Below, one piece after another: positions 25,226 to 34,436 of a stretch of DNA of 64,000 nt. Both the position numbers and the translations under genes were made by a program. The stretch lies in contig JALHMR010000011.1 of the NCBI GenBank assembly GCA_022843945.1, forward strand, positions 1-64,000, read 5' to 3'. Within the stretch, counting starts at the first letter, position 1; each line of letters starts with the position of its first letter. The notes beneath the pieces are model-generated. The model was not told the DNA's origin. It was given only the letters and a program-made list of their open reading frames with translations, and searched no databases. This DNA is from Rhodospirillaceae bacterium (lineage in GTDB: Bacteria; Pseudomonadota; Alphaproteobacteria; CACIAM-22H2).

Positions 25226-28200
25226 ATGGCGATCAAAAAGAACCCGTTCGGGGTGACGTCGGGCGACGACGTTGCAACCGGAACGGGCGGCGATGATGTG
25301 ATCCGCGCCGGTGCCGGCGACGACATCATCCACGGGGGTGACGGCAACGATCAACTTTTTGGCGACGAGGGCAACGACGCGCTTTATGGCGGCGTCGGCG
25401 ACGACCGCCTGACCGGGGGTATAGGCGACGACACCTTGGATGGCGGCGACGGCAACGACACCCTGTCCGCCGGTGATGGCAACGACCAGCTCGACGGAGG
25501 CGAGGGGAACGACCGCCTCCTCGGCGGCGCGGGTGACGACCTGCTGCGCGGCGGTGCCGGTGATGACACCCTGGACGGCGGCGATGGTGACGACGTCCTG
25601 GACGGGGGTGACGGCAACGACACCATCCATGCGGGCGCAGGCCGTGACATCGTGCATGGCGGCGCAGGGAACGACCGAATCTATGGCGGCGCCGACGAGG
25701 ATGAGCTCCACGGCGGTGAGGGCAACGATGTAATCAGCACGGGGACCGGTGGTGGGGTCGCCTTTGGTGACGCCGGAAATGACACGATCTCCGGCAACAC
25801 CGGCAACGACACGCTGCTGGGCGGCGAGGGTGACGACACGATCAGCGCCGGCGCCGGCAACGACTATATCGACGGCGGCGCCGGCAACGACCGGCTCAGC
25901 GGCGGCGCGGACGAAGACGAGATCCACGGCGGTGACGGCAATGACGTGATCAGCGCCGGCGCCGGCGGCGGCATGGCCTTCGGCGACGCTGGCAACGACA
26001 CCATCAGCGGCGGCGCCGGCAACGACGTCCTGCTGGGCGGCGAGGGCGACGACACGATCAACGCCGGTGCAGGTCTCAACTATGTCGAGGGCGGCGACGG
26101 AAACGATCGGCTGACCGGCGGCGCCGAGGCCGACGAGATCCATGGCGGAGCCGGGCACGACGTGATCAGCACCGGCGCTGGCGGCGGGACGGCTTATGGC
26201 GACGCCGGTAACGACACGATCACCGGTGGCACGGGCGATGATCTTCTGCTCGGCGGCGAGGGTGACGACACGATCAACGCCGGTGCCGGCGTTGACTTCG
26301 TCGATGGCGGCGCGGGCAACGACCGCATCAACGGCGGCGCCGATGCCGATGAGCTGCATGGCGGCGAGGGCGACGATGTGATCGTCGCCGGAGCGGGGGG
26401 CGGCAGCGCGCTGGGCGGAGCGGGCAACGACACGCTCACCGGTGGTGCGGGTAGTGACGAGCTCGACGGCGGGGCGGGCAGCGACACGCTCAACGCCGGG
26501 GCCGGCGACGACGTGGTGGTCTTTACGGCGAGCGAGAATCTCGGCGAGCGCGACGTCTATCGCGGCGGCAAGGGTGCCGACCGCCTGGAAGTCGTGGTCG
26601 AGGATACGATTGCCGAGACGGCCGAGTTCCAGAGCGAATGGGCCGCCTTCGAGACCTTTCTGGCTCAGAAAGGCAACGTCACACGCGACGCCAATGCGCC
26701 CACCTTCCATTTCGAGACCATCGGTCTCGACGCCGCGGGATTCGAGTCGGCGAACCTCACGGTGATCGAGACCAACGTCGATCCGACCGCCCTGGCCGAT
26801 GAAGCCGGCGCTAGCGAGGACGACGGCGAGCTGACCGGCAGCGTGCTCGACAATGACGAGGACGGCGATGGCGACGCGCTGGAGGTGACCAATGCCGGCG
26901 AGTACCAGGGCGCCTACGGCATCCTGACGCTCAACAGCGACGGCAGCTACAGCTACGCGATCGACCCCGAGTTGACGCAGCACCTGGGGACGGGCGAGAG
27001 CGTCAGCGAGAGCTTTGACTATCAGATCGCGGACGGCGAGGGTGGCTCCGCCGCCTCAACTCTGACCATCCGCATCGACGGCAGCAATGACGGTCCGGTC
27101 GCCGTCGCCGACGACGCCGAGATCGACGAGGACGCGGCGTCGATCACCATCGACGTGCTGGCCAATGACAGCGACGTCGATGCCAACGATACGCGCGAGC
27201 TGGTCGCGGTCAGCGTCTCCGAGGCGGGGGCCACCGTCAGCATCGTCGACGGTCAGGCCGTCTACGAGCCGGGCTCGCTGTTCAATTATCTCGCCGATGG
27301 CGAGACGGCCACCGATACCTTCACCTACACGGTGCGCGACGCCTCGGGCGCCGAGAGCACCGAAACCGTCACCGTCACAATCACCGGCAGCGACGACGGC
27401 GCGCCGATTATCGGCGTCGCGGTCGACGGCTACATCAGCGGCGGTACCGTCTTCGCCGACACCAACGAGAACGGCGTACTCGATGCCGGCGAAGCCAGCG
27501 ACATCACCGACGCCAATGGCGGCTTCACGCTGACCGGCGGCAGCGGACCGCTGGCGCTCACCGGCGGCACCGACACTGGCACCGGCCTCGCCGTGCTGGG
27601 CACCATGCGTGCTCCCGACGGGGCGACGGTGATCTCACCGCTGACCACGATCCTGGCCGCGATGGTCGATGCCGGCGCCACGCTGGTGCAGGCGCAGGGT
27701 GCGCTGAGTGACGCGCTTGGCCTGGACGCGATCGATTTCATCACCTTCGATCCGCTGGCGGCGACATTGTCGAGCGATCCTGCGACCGCCGAGGACGGTC
27801 GGGATGCGCTGGCGGCCCTGACCATGATCCAGAGCACGCTGATCCAGGCGAGCGCCCTACTCTCCGGCGCGGGCGGCCTCGACGCGGCCACCGGTATCGA
27901 TGCCGTGGTCCAGGAGCTGGCCGGCCAGTTCGTGGCCGGCTCGCCGGTCGACCTCACGGATGCAAGCGTCATTGAAACCGTGATCAGCGGCGCGGCGGAC
28001 GTGCTTGGCCTGGGGGCGGCCGTCGCCGACACGGCCGCTGGTGCCGCCGGGATCGTCGCCGCGCTCAACAGCGCCGCCGAGGACGCCGTCAACTCCGGCG
28101 GCAGCGCCTCGTCGATCGTCGAGGCGCTGGAGCAGGTGGTCTACGTGGCGCAGCACGACGCTGCCCCGGCCATCGAAGATGCCGGGCAGACGGGCACCGC

Positions 28201-29473
28201 TGCGGCGATCGACGACGTCACCGATGATTTCACGGGAGCTGCTTTGGAGCAGGCGCTCGAGGATGCGCCGGTCACCGGTGCCCTGGCGGGCATCGCGCTC
28301 GACGGATACATCAGCGGCGGCACGATCTTCGCCGACACGAACGAGAATGGCGTCCTCGATGCCGGGGAAGCCAGCGACACGACCGACGCCAACGGCACGT
28401 TCACGCTCAGCAACAGCAGTGGGCCGCTGGTGCTGACGGGCGGCACGGATACCGGGACCAACCTGCCGCTGTTGGGCACCTTGCGCGCGCCTCAAGGCGC
28501 CACGGTAGTTTCGCCGCTGACTACGGTCCTGGCGGCGATGATGGACCAGGGCGCGACGCTCGCCGAGGCCCTGTCCGATTTGAGTGGGTGGCTCGTCCCG
28601 GTCGACTATCTCAACTTCGACCCGATTGCCGAAACGTTGGCAAGCTCTACGGGTACGGAAGAATTCGAGATCGCGTCAAACGTTCTGTTCGCGCAGACTC
28701 TCGTCTACAACACCGTCATCCAGGCTGGTAGTTTGCTTCACGGCGTTTCGGGCGTTGATCAGGCCGCGGCAATGAACGCAGTTTTTGATCAGATTGCGGC
28801 GCAGGCAAGTGACGCAGTGACGAATTACCTCGACTTTTATTTGGGCGACGCGGTCCACGCCGAGAGCGTGATTCGCGGGGCCGCAGACCGGCTTGCGATC
28901 AGCATCTCCGACGATTTCGCATCTGGCGGAGCACAAGTCATTGCCTCGGTGAACGAGATGGCAGACTTGGCGCTGACCAACCTCGGAAATCCCGGATCGA
29001 TCGTCGCGGGCATGCAGCACTCGACTTACTACGCTCAGAACTATGCCGCGCCGGAACTTGGAGCGGCGGCCCAGATCGGAACTGGAGAGGCAATTGCCGA
29101 GGTCGTTAATCACTTCACGCAGCAGTGGGTTGAAGGCGACGAAACGGACAACACCCTGGCCGGATTCTATATGAACGACGAACTCACCGGGCTGGCAGGT
29201 GCGGATGTCCTGACGGGTGGGGAGGGCGACGACCTGTTCATCTTCGCTGCAGGAGATGGGAACGACGCCATCACGGACTTCCAGACCGGTGAGCTTTCTG
29301 ACGACAGGATCGCCATCTACGGTAGCGCAACGGTGACAGGCATGGATGAGCTGATCGCGGCTTCGACCCAGGTGGGGGTGGACACGGTGATCGATCTCGG
29401 CGGCGGTGACAGCATCACGCTACTGGGGGTCAATGTCGCTGATCTGAGCTACGACGATTTCCTTATAAACTGA
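25226..29473 (+). CDS. Large RTX/VCBS-type secreted protein
   Basis: A 1415-aa calcium-binding protein, very probably exported by the type I system encoded just downstream. After a 10-residue start, residues about 11-430 are almost wholly GGxGxDxLx nonapeptides, the calcium beta-roll motif. Between about 515 and 730 are VCBS/cadherin-like modules (GILTLNSDGSYSYAIDPE; a second ending in VTVTITGSDD). From about 730 and again from 1022 runs a roughly 290-aa repeat beginning DGYISGGTVFADTNENGVLD. A short RTX patch near 1325 (LTGGEGDDLFIF) precedes the C-terminus SYDDFLIN, a typical uncleaved type I signal. Adhesin or S-layer-like roles are possible. Placement of the main RTX block at the N-terminus is unusual. 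Confidence 0.92.
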   Translation: MAIKKNPFGVTSGDDVATGTGGDDVIRAGAGDDIIHGGDGNDQLFGDEGNDALYGGVGDDRLTGGIGDDTLDGGDGNDTLSAGDGNDQLDGGEGNDRLLGGAGDDLLRGGAGDDTLDGGDGDDVLDGGDGNDTIHAGAGRDIVHGGAGNDRIYGGADEDELHGGEGNDVISTGTGGGVAFGDAGNDTISGNTGNDTLLGGEGDDTISAGAGNDYIDGGAGNDRLSGGADEDEIHGGDGNDVISAGAGGGMAFGDAGNDTISGGAGNDVLLGGEGDDTINAGAGLNYVEGGDGNDRLTGGAEADEIHGGAGHDVISTGAGGGTAYGDAGNDTITGGTGDDLLLGGEGDDTINAGAGVDFVDGGAGNDRINGGADADELHGGEGDDVIVAGAGGGSALGGAGNDTLTGGAGSDELDGGAGSDTLNAGAGDDVVVFTASENLGERDVYRGGKGADRLEVVVEDTIAETAEFQSEWAAFETFLAQKGNVTRDANAPTFHFETIGLDAAGFESANLTVIETNVDPTALADEAGASEDDGELTGSVLDNDEDGDGDALEVTNAGEYQGAYGILTLNSDGSYSYAIDPELTQHLGTGESVSESFDYQIADGEGGSAASTLTIRIDGSNDGPVAVADDAEIDEDAASITIDVLANDSDVDANDTRELVAVSVSEAGATVSIVDGQAVYEPGSLFNYLADGETATDTFTYTVRDASGAESTETVTVTITGSDDGAPIIGVAVDGYISGGTVFADTNENGVLDAGEASDITDANGGFTLTGGSGPLALTGGTDTGTGLAVLGTMRAPDGATVISPLTTILAAMVDAGATLVQAQGALSDALGLDAIDFITFDPLAATLSSDPATAEDGRDALAALTMIQSTLIQASALLSGAGGLDAATGIDAVVQELAGQFVAGSPVDLTDASVIETVISGAADVLGLGAAVADTAAGAAGIVAALNSAAEDAVNSGGSASSIVEALEQVVYVAQHDAAPAIEDAGQTGTAAAIDDVTDDFTGAALEQALEDAPVTGALAGIALDGYISGGTIFADTNENGVLDAGEASDTTDANGTFTLSNSSGPLVLTGGTDTGTNLPLLGTLRAPQGATVVSPLTTVLAAMMDQGATLAEALSDLSGWLVPVDYLNFDPIAETLASSTGTEEFEIASNVLFAQTLVYNTVIQAGSLLHGVSGVDQAAAMNAVFDQIAAQASDAVTNYLDFYLGDAVHAESVIRGAADRLAISISDDFASGGAQVIASVNEMADLALTNLGNPGSIVAGMQHSTYYAQNYAAPELGAAAQIGTGEAIAEVVNHFTQQWVEGDETDNTLAGFYMNDELTGLAGADVLTGGEGDDLFIFAAGDGNDAITDFQTGELSDDRIAIYGSATVTGMDELIAASTQVGVDTVIDLGGGDSITLLGVNVADLSYDDFLIN
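25685..26520 (+). repeat. Four 216-bp super-repeats within the RTX block
   Basis: Units start at 25685, 25901, 26117 and 26333, exactly 216 bp (72 aa, eight nonapeptides) apart. Each opens GGADEDEL/I or a variant, followed by HGGxGxDVI, a GGG-x-A-x-G block that lacks the usual Asp, and LLGGEGDDTI. The fourth unit decays at its end. The constant period points to unequal crossing-over. Confidence 0.85.
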
Positions 29474-29490
29474 GCGGGCCATCGGCGGGC

Positions 29491-29577
29491 GCGCGAACGA
29501 CGACACGATCCTGGGCCGGGCCCGGGTCGGCTGCTGGCGGGCCTATGTCGGAGGGGGCGCAAGGGCTGGTTCTGAGC
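29491..29577 (+). pseudogene. Relic: exporter gene 5' end joined to corA 3' end
   Basis: Bases 29491-29560 align without gaps to 29715-29784 (start of the ABC exporter gene) with 54 of 70 identical and encode a similar peptide (NDDTILGRARVGCWRAYVG versus ENSILGRARAACRRAYIG). From 29557 to 29577, 21 bases repeat the corA 3' end (25004-25024) exactly, including its stop. There is no start codon in frame. The arrangement is the expected junction of a tandem duplication. Confidence 0.8.
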
Positions 29578-29710
29578 GGCTGGATGGCTAACCGGCTGAT
29601 CGGCCAGACTAAAAAAATAGTGACGGTCATCACCGACCGTGCCTGAAGATGCGCTAGCATGGCTCCGGCAACCAGAACGGGTGCCGTGTCCGCGGGCGGG
29701 GGCGATAGCG

Positions 29711-31441
29711 GTGAGCGCAAGCGAAAACAGCATCCTCGGACGGGCCCGGGCCGCCTGCCGGCGGGCCTATATCGGGGTCGGCGTGTTCAGCGGCGGCATC
29801 AACCTGCTGATGCTGACCAGCCCGCTGTTCATGATGCAGGTCTACGACCGGGTGCTGGCCACCCGGCATCTCAATACCCTCGTGCTGCTCGCTCTCGTCG
29901 TCGTCCTGGCGCTGCTGACCAGCGCGGTTCTCGAACTGGCGCGCAGCGCCATCCTCTCACGGGTCGGATTGTGGCTCGACCGCGAGCTGTCCGGCCCGGC
30001 GCTGAGCGCCACCGTCGAGCGCGCGCTGCGCGCCGGCGGTACGCGCTCCGCCCAGGTGCTGCGCGACCTTGCCGCGCTCCGCGGCTTCGTCGCCGGTCAC
30101 GGATTGTTCCCGCTCTTCGATCTCCCCTGGACGCCGCTCTTCCTCGCCGTCGCCTTTCTCATGCATCCGTGGTTCGGCTGGCTCACCCTGGTGGGCGGCG
30201 CCCTGCTCTTCGCCCTCGCCATGGCGAGCGAGATGACCACGCGCGAGCCGACCCAGCAGGCCGGCGTGGCGATGGCCGCGGCGCTCAACGAGGCGGACGC
30301 GGCGCTGCGCAACGCCGATGCCATCGGCGCTATGGGCATGCTGCCGGGGCTGGTGCGACGGTGGCGCGAGCGCCAGGACGCCGCCCTGGTGCCGCTCGCC
30401 CTCGCCAGCGACCGCACCGCTCTCTATTCCACGCTGGCCAGAACGGTCCGCATGGTGCTGCAGAATCTGATTCTGGCCGTCGGCGCCGTGCTGGTGATCA
30501 ACGATCAGGTGACGGGCGGCGCCATGATGGCGGCCTCGATCATCATGGGGCGGGCGGTGGCGCCTTTCGAGCAGGCCATCTCGGCCTGGAAGGCGCTGGT
30601 TTCCGCCCGCCAGTCCTACCAGCGCCTCGAGACGATCCTCGGTGTTTCCGCTCCCGCGGCCGAAGCCATGCGCCTGCCGCGGCCGGAAGGCCGGCTGACG
30701 GTCGATCAGCTGCGCTGGCTGCCGGCGCCTGGCGCGGAAGCGGTGATCCGCCAGGTGAGCTTCAGCCTCCTGCCGGGTGAGGCTCTGGGCATCATCGGCC
30801 CGTCGGCCGCCGGCAAGACCACGCTGGCGCGCCTTCTGGTCGGCAGCCAGGCGCCGTCTTCGGGAGCGGTGCGTCTCGATGGCGCCTCGCTCAGCCTGCT
30901 GCATATGGCGGACCGCAATGCCTATATCGGCTACCTGCCGCAGGACGTCGAGCTGTTCAGCGGCACGGTGCGCGACAATATCGCGCGGCTTGGCGAGGCC
31001 GATGATCCGGCGGTGATCAAGGCCGCCACGGCCGCCGGCGCCCATGAGATGATCCTGGCCCTGCCCAAGGGGTATGACACGCCGATCGGCGAGAACGGCC
31101 TCGTACTGTCGGGTGGCCAGCGCCAGCGCATCGGCCTGGCGCGCGCCCTGTTCGGCGATCCGCGCCTGGTCGTGCTCGATGAGCCCAACTCGCATCTCGA
31201 CGCAGTGGGCGAGCAGGCCCTGATCGCCGCCATCCGGTCCCTGCGCGCGGCCGGCGTCACGCTCGTGATGATCGCCCAGCGCATGGGCGCGGTGGCGCAG
31301 ATGGACAAGATCCTGGTGCTGCGCCAGGGCGCGGTCGAGAATTTCGGGCCGCGTGAGGAAGTTCTTGGCCGGCTCGGGCTGGTCGCCAAGCCGCCGGCCG
31401 AGCGTGCAGTCCCCACGGCTGCGACGGAGGCTCGCCCATGA
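29711..31441 (+). CDS. Type I secretion ABC transporter (PrtD-like)
   Basis: A 576-aa inner-membrane ABC exporter for RTX-type substrates. The membrane domain covers about 20-300 (FSGGINLLMLTSPLFMMQVY, LVLLALVVVLALLTSAVLEL, then two later helix pairs). The ATPase domain has Walker A GPSAAGKTTLARLL, Q loop YLPQDVELFSGTVRDNIARL, signature LSGGQRQRIGLARALFG and Walker B LVVLDEPNSHLD. There is no C39 peptidase domain. I use the GTG at 29711 with an upstream G-rich ribosome-binding site; the frame is open to a GTG at 29639 but that start has no such site. It overlaps the next gene by 4 bp. Confidence 0.93.
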   Translation: MSASENSILGRARAACRRAYIGVGVFSGGINLLMLTSPLFMMQVYDRVLATRHLNTLVLLALVVVLALLTSAVLELARSAILSRVGLWLDRELSGPALSATVERALRAGGTRSAQVLRDLAALRGFVAGHGLFPLFDLPWTPLFLAVAFLMHPWFGWLTLVGGALLFALAMASEMTTREPTQQAGVAMAAALNEADAALRNADAIGAMGMLPGLVRRWRERQDAALVPLALASDRTALYSTLARTVRMVLQNLILAVGAVLVINDQVTGGAMMAASIIMGRAVAPFEQAISAWKALVSARQSYQRLETILGVSAPAAEAMRLPRPEGRLTVDQLRWLPAPGAEAVIRQVSFSLLPGEALGIIGPSAAGKTTLARLLVGSQAPSSGAVRLDGASLSLLHMADRNAYIGYLPQDVELFSGTVRDNIARLGEADDPAVIKAATAAGAHEMILALPKGYDTPIGENGLVLSGGQRQRIGLARALFGDPRLVVLDEPNSHLDAVGEQALIAAIRSLRAAGVTLVMIAQRMGAVAQMDKILVLRQGAVENFGPREEVLGRLGLVAKPPAERAVPTAATEARP

Positions 31442-32790
31442 CAGATCCTGTGACCGGAGCGGGGTCAGGACCGGGAGCCTCGTCGTGGCGGCGCCTCGTC
31501 GATCCGCATGGCATGGGGATTGGCGTTCCGGCCGTTCTGGGCGCCGCTGCCTTTGGACTTTTCTTCATCGGCCTCGGCGGCTGGGCGGCGCTGGCCGAGA
31601 TCGAGCGCGGCATCATCGCCACCGGCACCATCATCGTCGAATCCAACCGCAAGACTGTGCAGCACCTGGAAGGCGGCATCCTGGCGGATATCCTGGTGCG
31701 CGATGGCGACACGGTGACCGCCGGCGACGTGCTGATCCGGCTCGACGACACCCAGGCCCAGGCCAATGCACTGTTGCTCAATGGCCAGTTCTGGGCGGCG
31801 CAGGCGCTGGAGGCGCGGCTGATCGCCGAGCGCGACGGCACCGGGGAGCCGCGCTTTCCCGAGTCTCTGCTGCGGCTGCGGGGCAATCCCGCGGTGACGG
31901 AGATCGTCGATGGCCAGATGTCGGTCTTTCGCTCGCGGCGCGAAGGGATCGAGAGCCAGACGCGCATCCTGGGCCAGAGCATCGCCCAGCTGCGCGAGCA
32001 GATTGCCGGCCTGCGAGCCCAGATCGAAGCCCAGAACCGGCAGCACTCGCTGATCCGGCGCGAGGCGGCGAATGTCGAATTCCTGCTGGAAAAGGGGCTG
32101 GAGCGCATGCCGCGCCTGCTGTCCCTGCAGCGCCAGGAGGCCGAGATCGAGGGCCTGCGCGCCCAGAACGTGGCGGCGATTGCCCGCGCGCAGCAGGCGA
32201 TGGGCGAGACGGAGTTGCGCATCGTCGATCTGCGCACGCAATTCGTCAGCGATGCCGCCCAGAAGCTGCAGGAGGTCCAGGGCAAGCTGCAGGATCTCGA
32301 GCAGCGGCTGGCCGTGGCGCGCGACACCCTGGGACGCACGCTGGTGCGGGCACCGGTCAGCGGCAAGGTGGTCAAGCTCGCCGTCTTCACCACCGGTGGC
32401 GTCATCGGCGCACGCGAACCCCTGCTGGATATTGTGCCCGAGAACGATATTCTGGTGGTCGAGGTGCAGGTCTCGCCGCTCGATGTCGATAGCGTGCAGG
32501 CCGGCCGCCCGGTGCAGTTGCGCTTTCCCGGACTCAACCAGCGCACCACGCCGCGTGTCGACGGGCAAGTGATCAAGGTCTCAGCTGATCGCCTGAGCGA
32601 TCAGCGCTCGGGTGCCGCCTACTACACGGCACAGATCGCCATCGACACCACCCGCCCGGCTTCCGGTGCCATCGACCTGAGACCCGGGATGCCGGTCGAG
32701 GCGATGATCGTGGCCGGCAGCCGCACCCCGCTCGAATATGTGATGGAGCCGATTTTCGCCAATCTGCGGACAGCGGCGCGCGAGGACTGA
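31438..32790 (+). CDS. Type I secretion membrane fusion protein (HlyD/PrtE-like)
   Basis: A 450-aa periplasmic adaptor linking the ABC exporter to an outer-membrane TolC-type channel (none is encoded in this window). It has a cytoplasmic N-terminus, one membrane helix (VPAVLGAAAFGLFFIGLGGW, about 30-49), the lipoyl half-motif TVQHLEGGILADILVRDGD, a long coiled-coil hairpin (about 130-300) and the returning lipoyl/beta-barrel part VRAPVSGKVVKLAVF and LDIVPENDILVVEVQV. The ATG overlaps the exporter stop, so translation is coupled. Confidence 0.94.
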   Translation: MTDPVTGAGSGPGASSWRRLVDPHGMGIGVPAVLGAAAFGLFFIGLGGWAALAEIERGIIATGTIIVESNRKTVQHLEGGILADILVRDGDTVTAGDVLIRLDDTQAQANALLLNGQFWAAQALEARLIAERDGTGEPRFPESLLRLRGNPAVTEIVDGQMSVFRSRREGIESQTRILGQSIAQLREQIAGLRAQIEAQNRQHSLIRREAANVEFLLEKGLERMPRLLSLQRQEAEIEGLRAQNVAAIARAQQAMGETELRIVDLRTQFVSDAAQKLQEVQGKLQDLEQRLAVARDTLGRTLVRAPVSGKVVKLAVFTTGGVIGAREPLLDIVPENDILVVEVQVSPLDVDSVQAGRPVQLRFPGLNQRTTPRVDGQVIKVSADRLSDQRSGAAYYTAQIAIDTTRPASGAIDLRPGMPVEAMIVAGSRTPLEYVMEPIFANLRTAARED

Positions 32791-32801
32791 CGATGCCGGC
32801 T

Positions 32802-32826
32802 CCCGCCTTGCGGCGGGATGGTTTTG
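32802..32826 (+). terminator. Possible terminator after the secretion operon
   Basis: CCCGCC (32802-32807), TTGC, GGCGGG (32812-32817), then ATGGTTTTG. Short stem and weak T run, 11 bp after the HlyD-type stop. Confidence 0.45.
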
Positions 32827-32881
32827 AACCGGCGCGCGGTTCGGCGTATAGAGAAGCCCTCCACATTCATTCGAGGACGGT

Positions 32882-33556
32882 ATGATCGGCTTCCGCATTC
32901 TCAAACGCCGCCGCAAGGTTGCCGAGGCGCTGGTCGCCCGCACCAAGGGTCTGCCCGTGGCCAATATCAGCGATTCCATGTCGCGCCTGTTCGCCGGCGG
33001 CTCCACCCTGCGGCCGATGCACTCGGGCGGCGGCGTGGCCGGCCCCGCCTTTACGGTGCGCACGCGGCCCAACGACAACCTGATGATCCACAAGGCCTTC
33101 GACATCGCCGAGCCCGGCGACGTGGTGGTCGTCGATGCCGGCGGGGAGCTGACGCACGCGCTGGTCGGCGAGCTGATGCTGAGCCATGCCCGTAAGCGCG
33201 GCATCGCCGGCGTGGTGATCAACGGTGCGGTGCGCGATTCCGGCTGGATCGCGGCGCAGGACTACCCGGTCTACGCCGCTGGCGTCACCCATCGCGGTCC
33301 CTACAAGGACGGCCCGGGTGAGATCAACGTGCCGCTGGCCATCGGCGGCATGGTCATCGAGCCGGGCGATCTCATCGTCGGCGACGAGGACGGTTTCGTC
33401 GCGCTGCCCTATGACCACGCCGAGGCGATCCTGGCCGCGGCCTGGAAGAAGAACGAGGCCGAGAACAAACAGATGACGGCGATCCTGGCGGGCAACAGCG
33501 ACCGCGCCTGGGTCGATGCCAGCCTCGCCAAGCTCGGCTGCGAGATCGAGAAGTAG
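32882..33556 (+). CDS. RraA-like / HMG aldolase family protein
   Basis: A 224-aa member of the RraA/4-hydroxy-4-methyl-2-oxoglutarate aldolase family. Typical stretches are VANISDSMSRLFAGGSTLRP, GPAFTVRTRPNDNLMIHKAF, EPGDVVVVDAGGE, AGVVINGAVRDSGWI and GDLIVGDEDGFVALPY. The family includes both aldolases in protocatechuate/gallate or galacturonate breakdown and the RNase E regulator RraA; the D-x-GAVRD pattern and context (transport and CoA-transferase genes) favour an aldolase or decarboxylase of small oxo acids. Stand-alone transcription is likely. Confidence 0.9.
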   Translation: MIGFRILKRRRKVAEALVARTKGLPVANISDSMSRLFAGGSTLRPMHSGGGVAGPAFTVRTRPNDNLMIHKAFDIAEPGDVVVVDAGGELTHALVGELMLSHARKRGIAGVVINGAVRDSGWIAAQDYPVYAAGVTHRGPYKDGPGEINVPLAIGGMVIEPGDLIVGDEDGFVALPYDHAEAILAAAWKKNEAENKQMTAILAGNSDRAWVDASLAKLGCEIEK

Positions 33557-33573
33557 GATTCCGGCCGGGTGTG

Positions 33574-34293
33574 ATGCCCTTCTCCCCCGCCGATCTGCGC
33601 GCGCTGCGCAAGAACCCGGTGTTCCGGCACCTGCCGGAGCGGCTGATGAGCACGCTGCTGCGCCGGGCGAATATGCAGGAATTCCAACCCGGCGAGATGC
33701 TTTTCCGGCGCAAGGATCCGCCGCGCTTCGTCCATGCGATCCTCGCTGGCCGCATCGGTATTTTCGACGACGCCGACGGCCAGGATCGGCTGGTCGAAGT
33801 GGTCCGCCCGGGGGAAACCATCGCCGGACCGTCCGCCCTCCTCAAGGAACCACACGCTTTGACGGCGAAGGCGGTTGATCTGGCGCGCGTCGTCCGGATT
33901 CCGGCGGCCGATATCCGGCGCGAGTTTCATCGCCAGCCGGCGCTGGCCAGCGGACTCGCCCTCAACCTGATCGCGCATCTCCGCCGGAGCCTGGTGCAGG
34001 TGGTCAATCTGAAGCACCGGAACAGCACCCAACGCATCGGCCACTATCTTCTTGGGCTGGCTGACAAGCGGCGGGGCGCCATCACCCTGGTTCTGCCGGA
34101 TGACCAGGAATTCATCGCCAGCCTTCTCGGCATCACGCGCGAGAGCCTGTCACGCAGCTTTCGCCAGCTGGGCTCCGTGGGTGTTCAGAAAAAGGGCCGT
34201 CGGGTATCCGTGGCCGACGTGGAACGGCTGCGGCACTACGCCCAGTCGAGCAAAAGCGAGGTCCGGGCGGCGACGGGCAGCGGCTCGGTCTAG
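33574..34293 (+). CDS. Crp/Fnr-family transcriptional regulator
   Basis: A 239-aa regulator with an N-terminal cyclic-nucleotide-binding-like domain (FRHLPERLMSTLLRRANMQE, EFQPGEMLFRRKDPPRFVHA, a region with GRIGIFDDADGQDRLVEVV) and a C-terminal winged helix (EFIASLLGITRESLSRSFRQ LG). No Fe-S cysteines of the Fnr type are present. A GTG one codon upstream is possible; ATG at 33574 is used. A Crp-like palindrome at 34369-34384 lies downstream, before the next small gene. Confidence 0.92.
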   Translation: MPFSPADLRALRKNPVFRHLPERLMSTLLRRANMQEFQPGEMLFRRKDPPRFVHAILAGRIGIFDDADGQDRLVEVVRPGETIAGPSALLKEPHALTAKAVDLARVVRIPAADIRREFHRQPALASGLALNLIAHLRRSLVQVVNLKHRNSTQRIGHYLLGLADKRRGAITLVLPDDQEFIASLLGITRESLSRSFRQLGSVGVQKKGRRVSVADVERLRHYAQSSKSEVRAATGSGSV

Positions 34294-34352
34294 CGTTTCA
34301 CCGGCTGTGACCGGCGACACAGGCAGCCCGGCCTCGTGTTCAAGTCCTTGAA

Positions 34353-34384
34353 GAAAGATGTCTTTCCAAGTGACCGGGGTCACT
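34353..34384. promoter_or_regulatory. Two palindromes, one Crp-like
   Basis: GAAAGA-TG-TCTTTC (34353-34366) is followed by AGTGACC-GG-GGTCACT (34369-34384). The second has the Crp/Fnr core GTGA-N6-TCAC with perfect arms. Both lie 53-84 bp before the small ORF at 34437 and just after the Crp/Fnr regulator gene, which is its probable binder. Confidence 0.55.
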
Positions 34385-34436
34385 GTGAGCCGGTCCGCCG
34401 CGTGCGACGATCCCGGTCATGGTGAGGAGGTTTCCC

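Noticed and set aside
25226-26520. Regular repeats as a possible CRISPR array
   Set aside because: The period is 27 bp nested in 216 bp, in frame and coding for RTX nonapeptides; there are no constant repeats with unique spacers.
25130-26983. 617-aa open frame opposite the RTX repeats
   Set aside because: It is the mirror of the GGxGxDx codons, which have no stops on the reverse strand. The plus-strand frame has RTX, VCBS and secretion features and a downstream exporter.
29639-29710. Longer start of the ABC exporter at GTG 29639
   Set aside because: No ribosome-binding site, and the added 24 residues are unlike exporter N-termini; a G-rich site precedes the GTG at 29711.
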